Below, in pieces: positions 6,465 to 6,504 of a DNA stretch of 6,504 nt (the stretch's first letter is position 1; each line of letters starts with the position of its first letter). The DNA lies in assembly GCA_018240935.1 (NCBI GenBank), contig JAFEEV010000138.1:1-6504 (forward strand), read 5' to 3'. A program made the translations under genes and the position numbers. The notes under the pieces are model-generated. The model did not search any database and was not told the origin of the DNA. It was given only the letters and a program-made list of their open reading frames with translations. Source of the stretch: Pseudomonadota bacterium (GTDB lineage: Bacteria; Pseudomonadota; Gammaproteobacteria; Burkholderiales; Nitrosomonadaceae).

Positions 6465-6504
6465 ATGAATCACAATCCCGTCGGATGGTTTGAAATTTAC
6501 GTGC
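6465..6504 (+). CDS. 5' end of a probable VOC-family (glyoxalase-fold) protein
   Basis: Only 13 codons are in the window: M-N-H-N-P-V-G-W-F-E-I-Y-V. The N-P-V-G-W-F-E-I-Y-V opening is characteristic of small VOC (vicinal oxygen chelate, glyoxalase/bleomycin-resistance fold) proteins, where it forms the first beta strand and is normally followed by a D-x-x-R-A-x-x-F-Y segment. The start is well supported by AGGAG at 6454-6458, 6 nt before the ATG. It lies 50 bp after glgP on the same strand with no terminator hairpin between, so it may share the glk-glgP transcript. The substrate cannot be guessed, and any link to glucan metabolism is unproven. Confidence 0.7.
   Translation, partial: MNHNPVGWFEIYV

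Overview
The window is an ordinary-looking chromosomal segment of a moderately GC-rich proteobacterium. The glucokinase and the DUF853/YjgR ATPase are of the proteobacterial type. My best guess is a betaproteobacterium such as a Nitrosomonas relative. That guess rests on overall gene style and on the look of the palindromic repeat at about 936-1072, not on a marker gene, so treat it as weak. I see no phage, defence, CRISPR, tRNA or rRNA feature.

Layout from left to right. Positions 1-102 hold no gene I can support. A small lipoprotein gene (103-438) and a small secreted-protein gene (475-864) run leftwards on the minus strand. They are 36 bp apart and probably co-transcribed, with the secreted-protein gene first. 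Positions 865-1072 hold a ribosome-binding site, a weak terminator-like hairpin, and a roughly 137-bp imperfect palindrome with matching ends that looks like a MITE. The palindrome's right edge touches the stop codon of the next gene. That gene (1073-2596, minus) encodes a HerA-like/YjgR-type P-loop ATPase. A divergent intergenic region (2597-2759) carries back-to-back predicted promoters and a perfect 10-bp palindrome. To the right, on the plus strand, lie glucokinase (glk, 2760-3761), a GT35 alpha-glucan (glycogen) phosphorylase (glgP, 3859-6414), and the first 13 codons of a probable VOC-family (glyoxalase-fold) protein (6465 to the window end).

How the genes work together: glgP releases glucose 1-phosphate from storage alpha-glucan. 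Glk phosphorylates free glucose, for example that left by debranching or disproportionation, to glucose 6-phosphate. The pair is therefore a small storage-glucan mobilisation unit feeding central metabolism. No link between this unit and the divergent ATPase, or the two small envelope proteins, can be read from the sequence.

The start codons of glk, the ATPase gene and glgP given here lie downstream of the longest possible reading frames. The choices rest on family N-termini, a ribosome-binding site (glgP) and promoter positions (glk and the ATPase). The least explained items are the MITE-like palindrome, the palindrome inside the predicted glk promoter, and a possible frameshift or overlapping small ORF at the 3' end of the lipoprotein gene.
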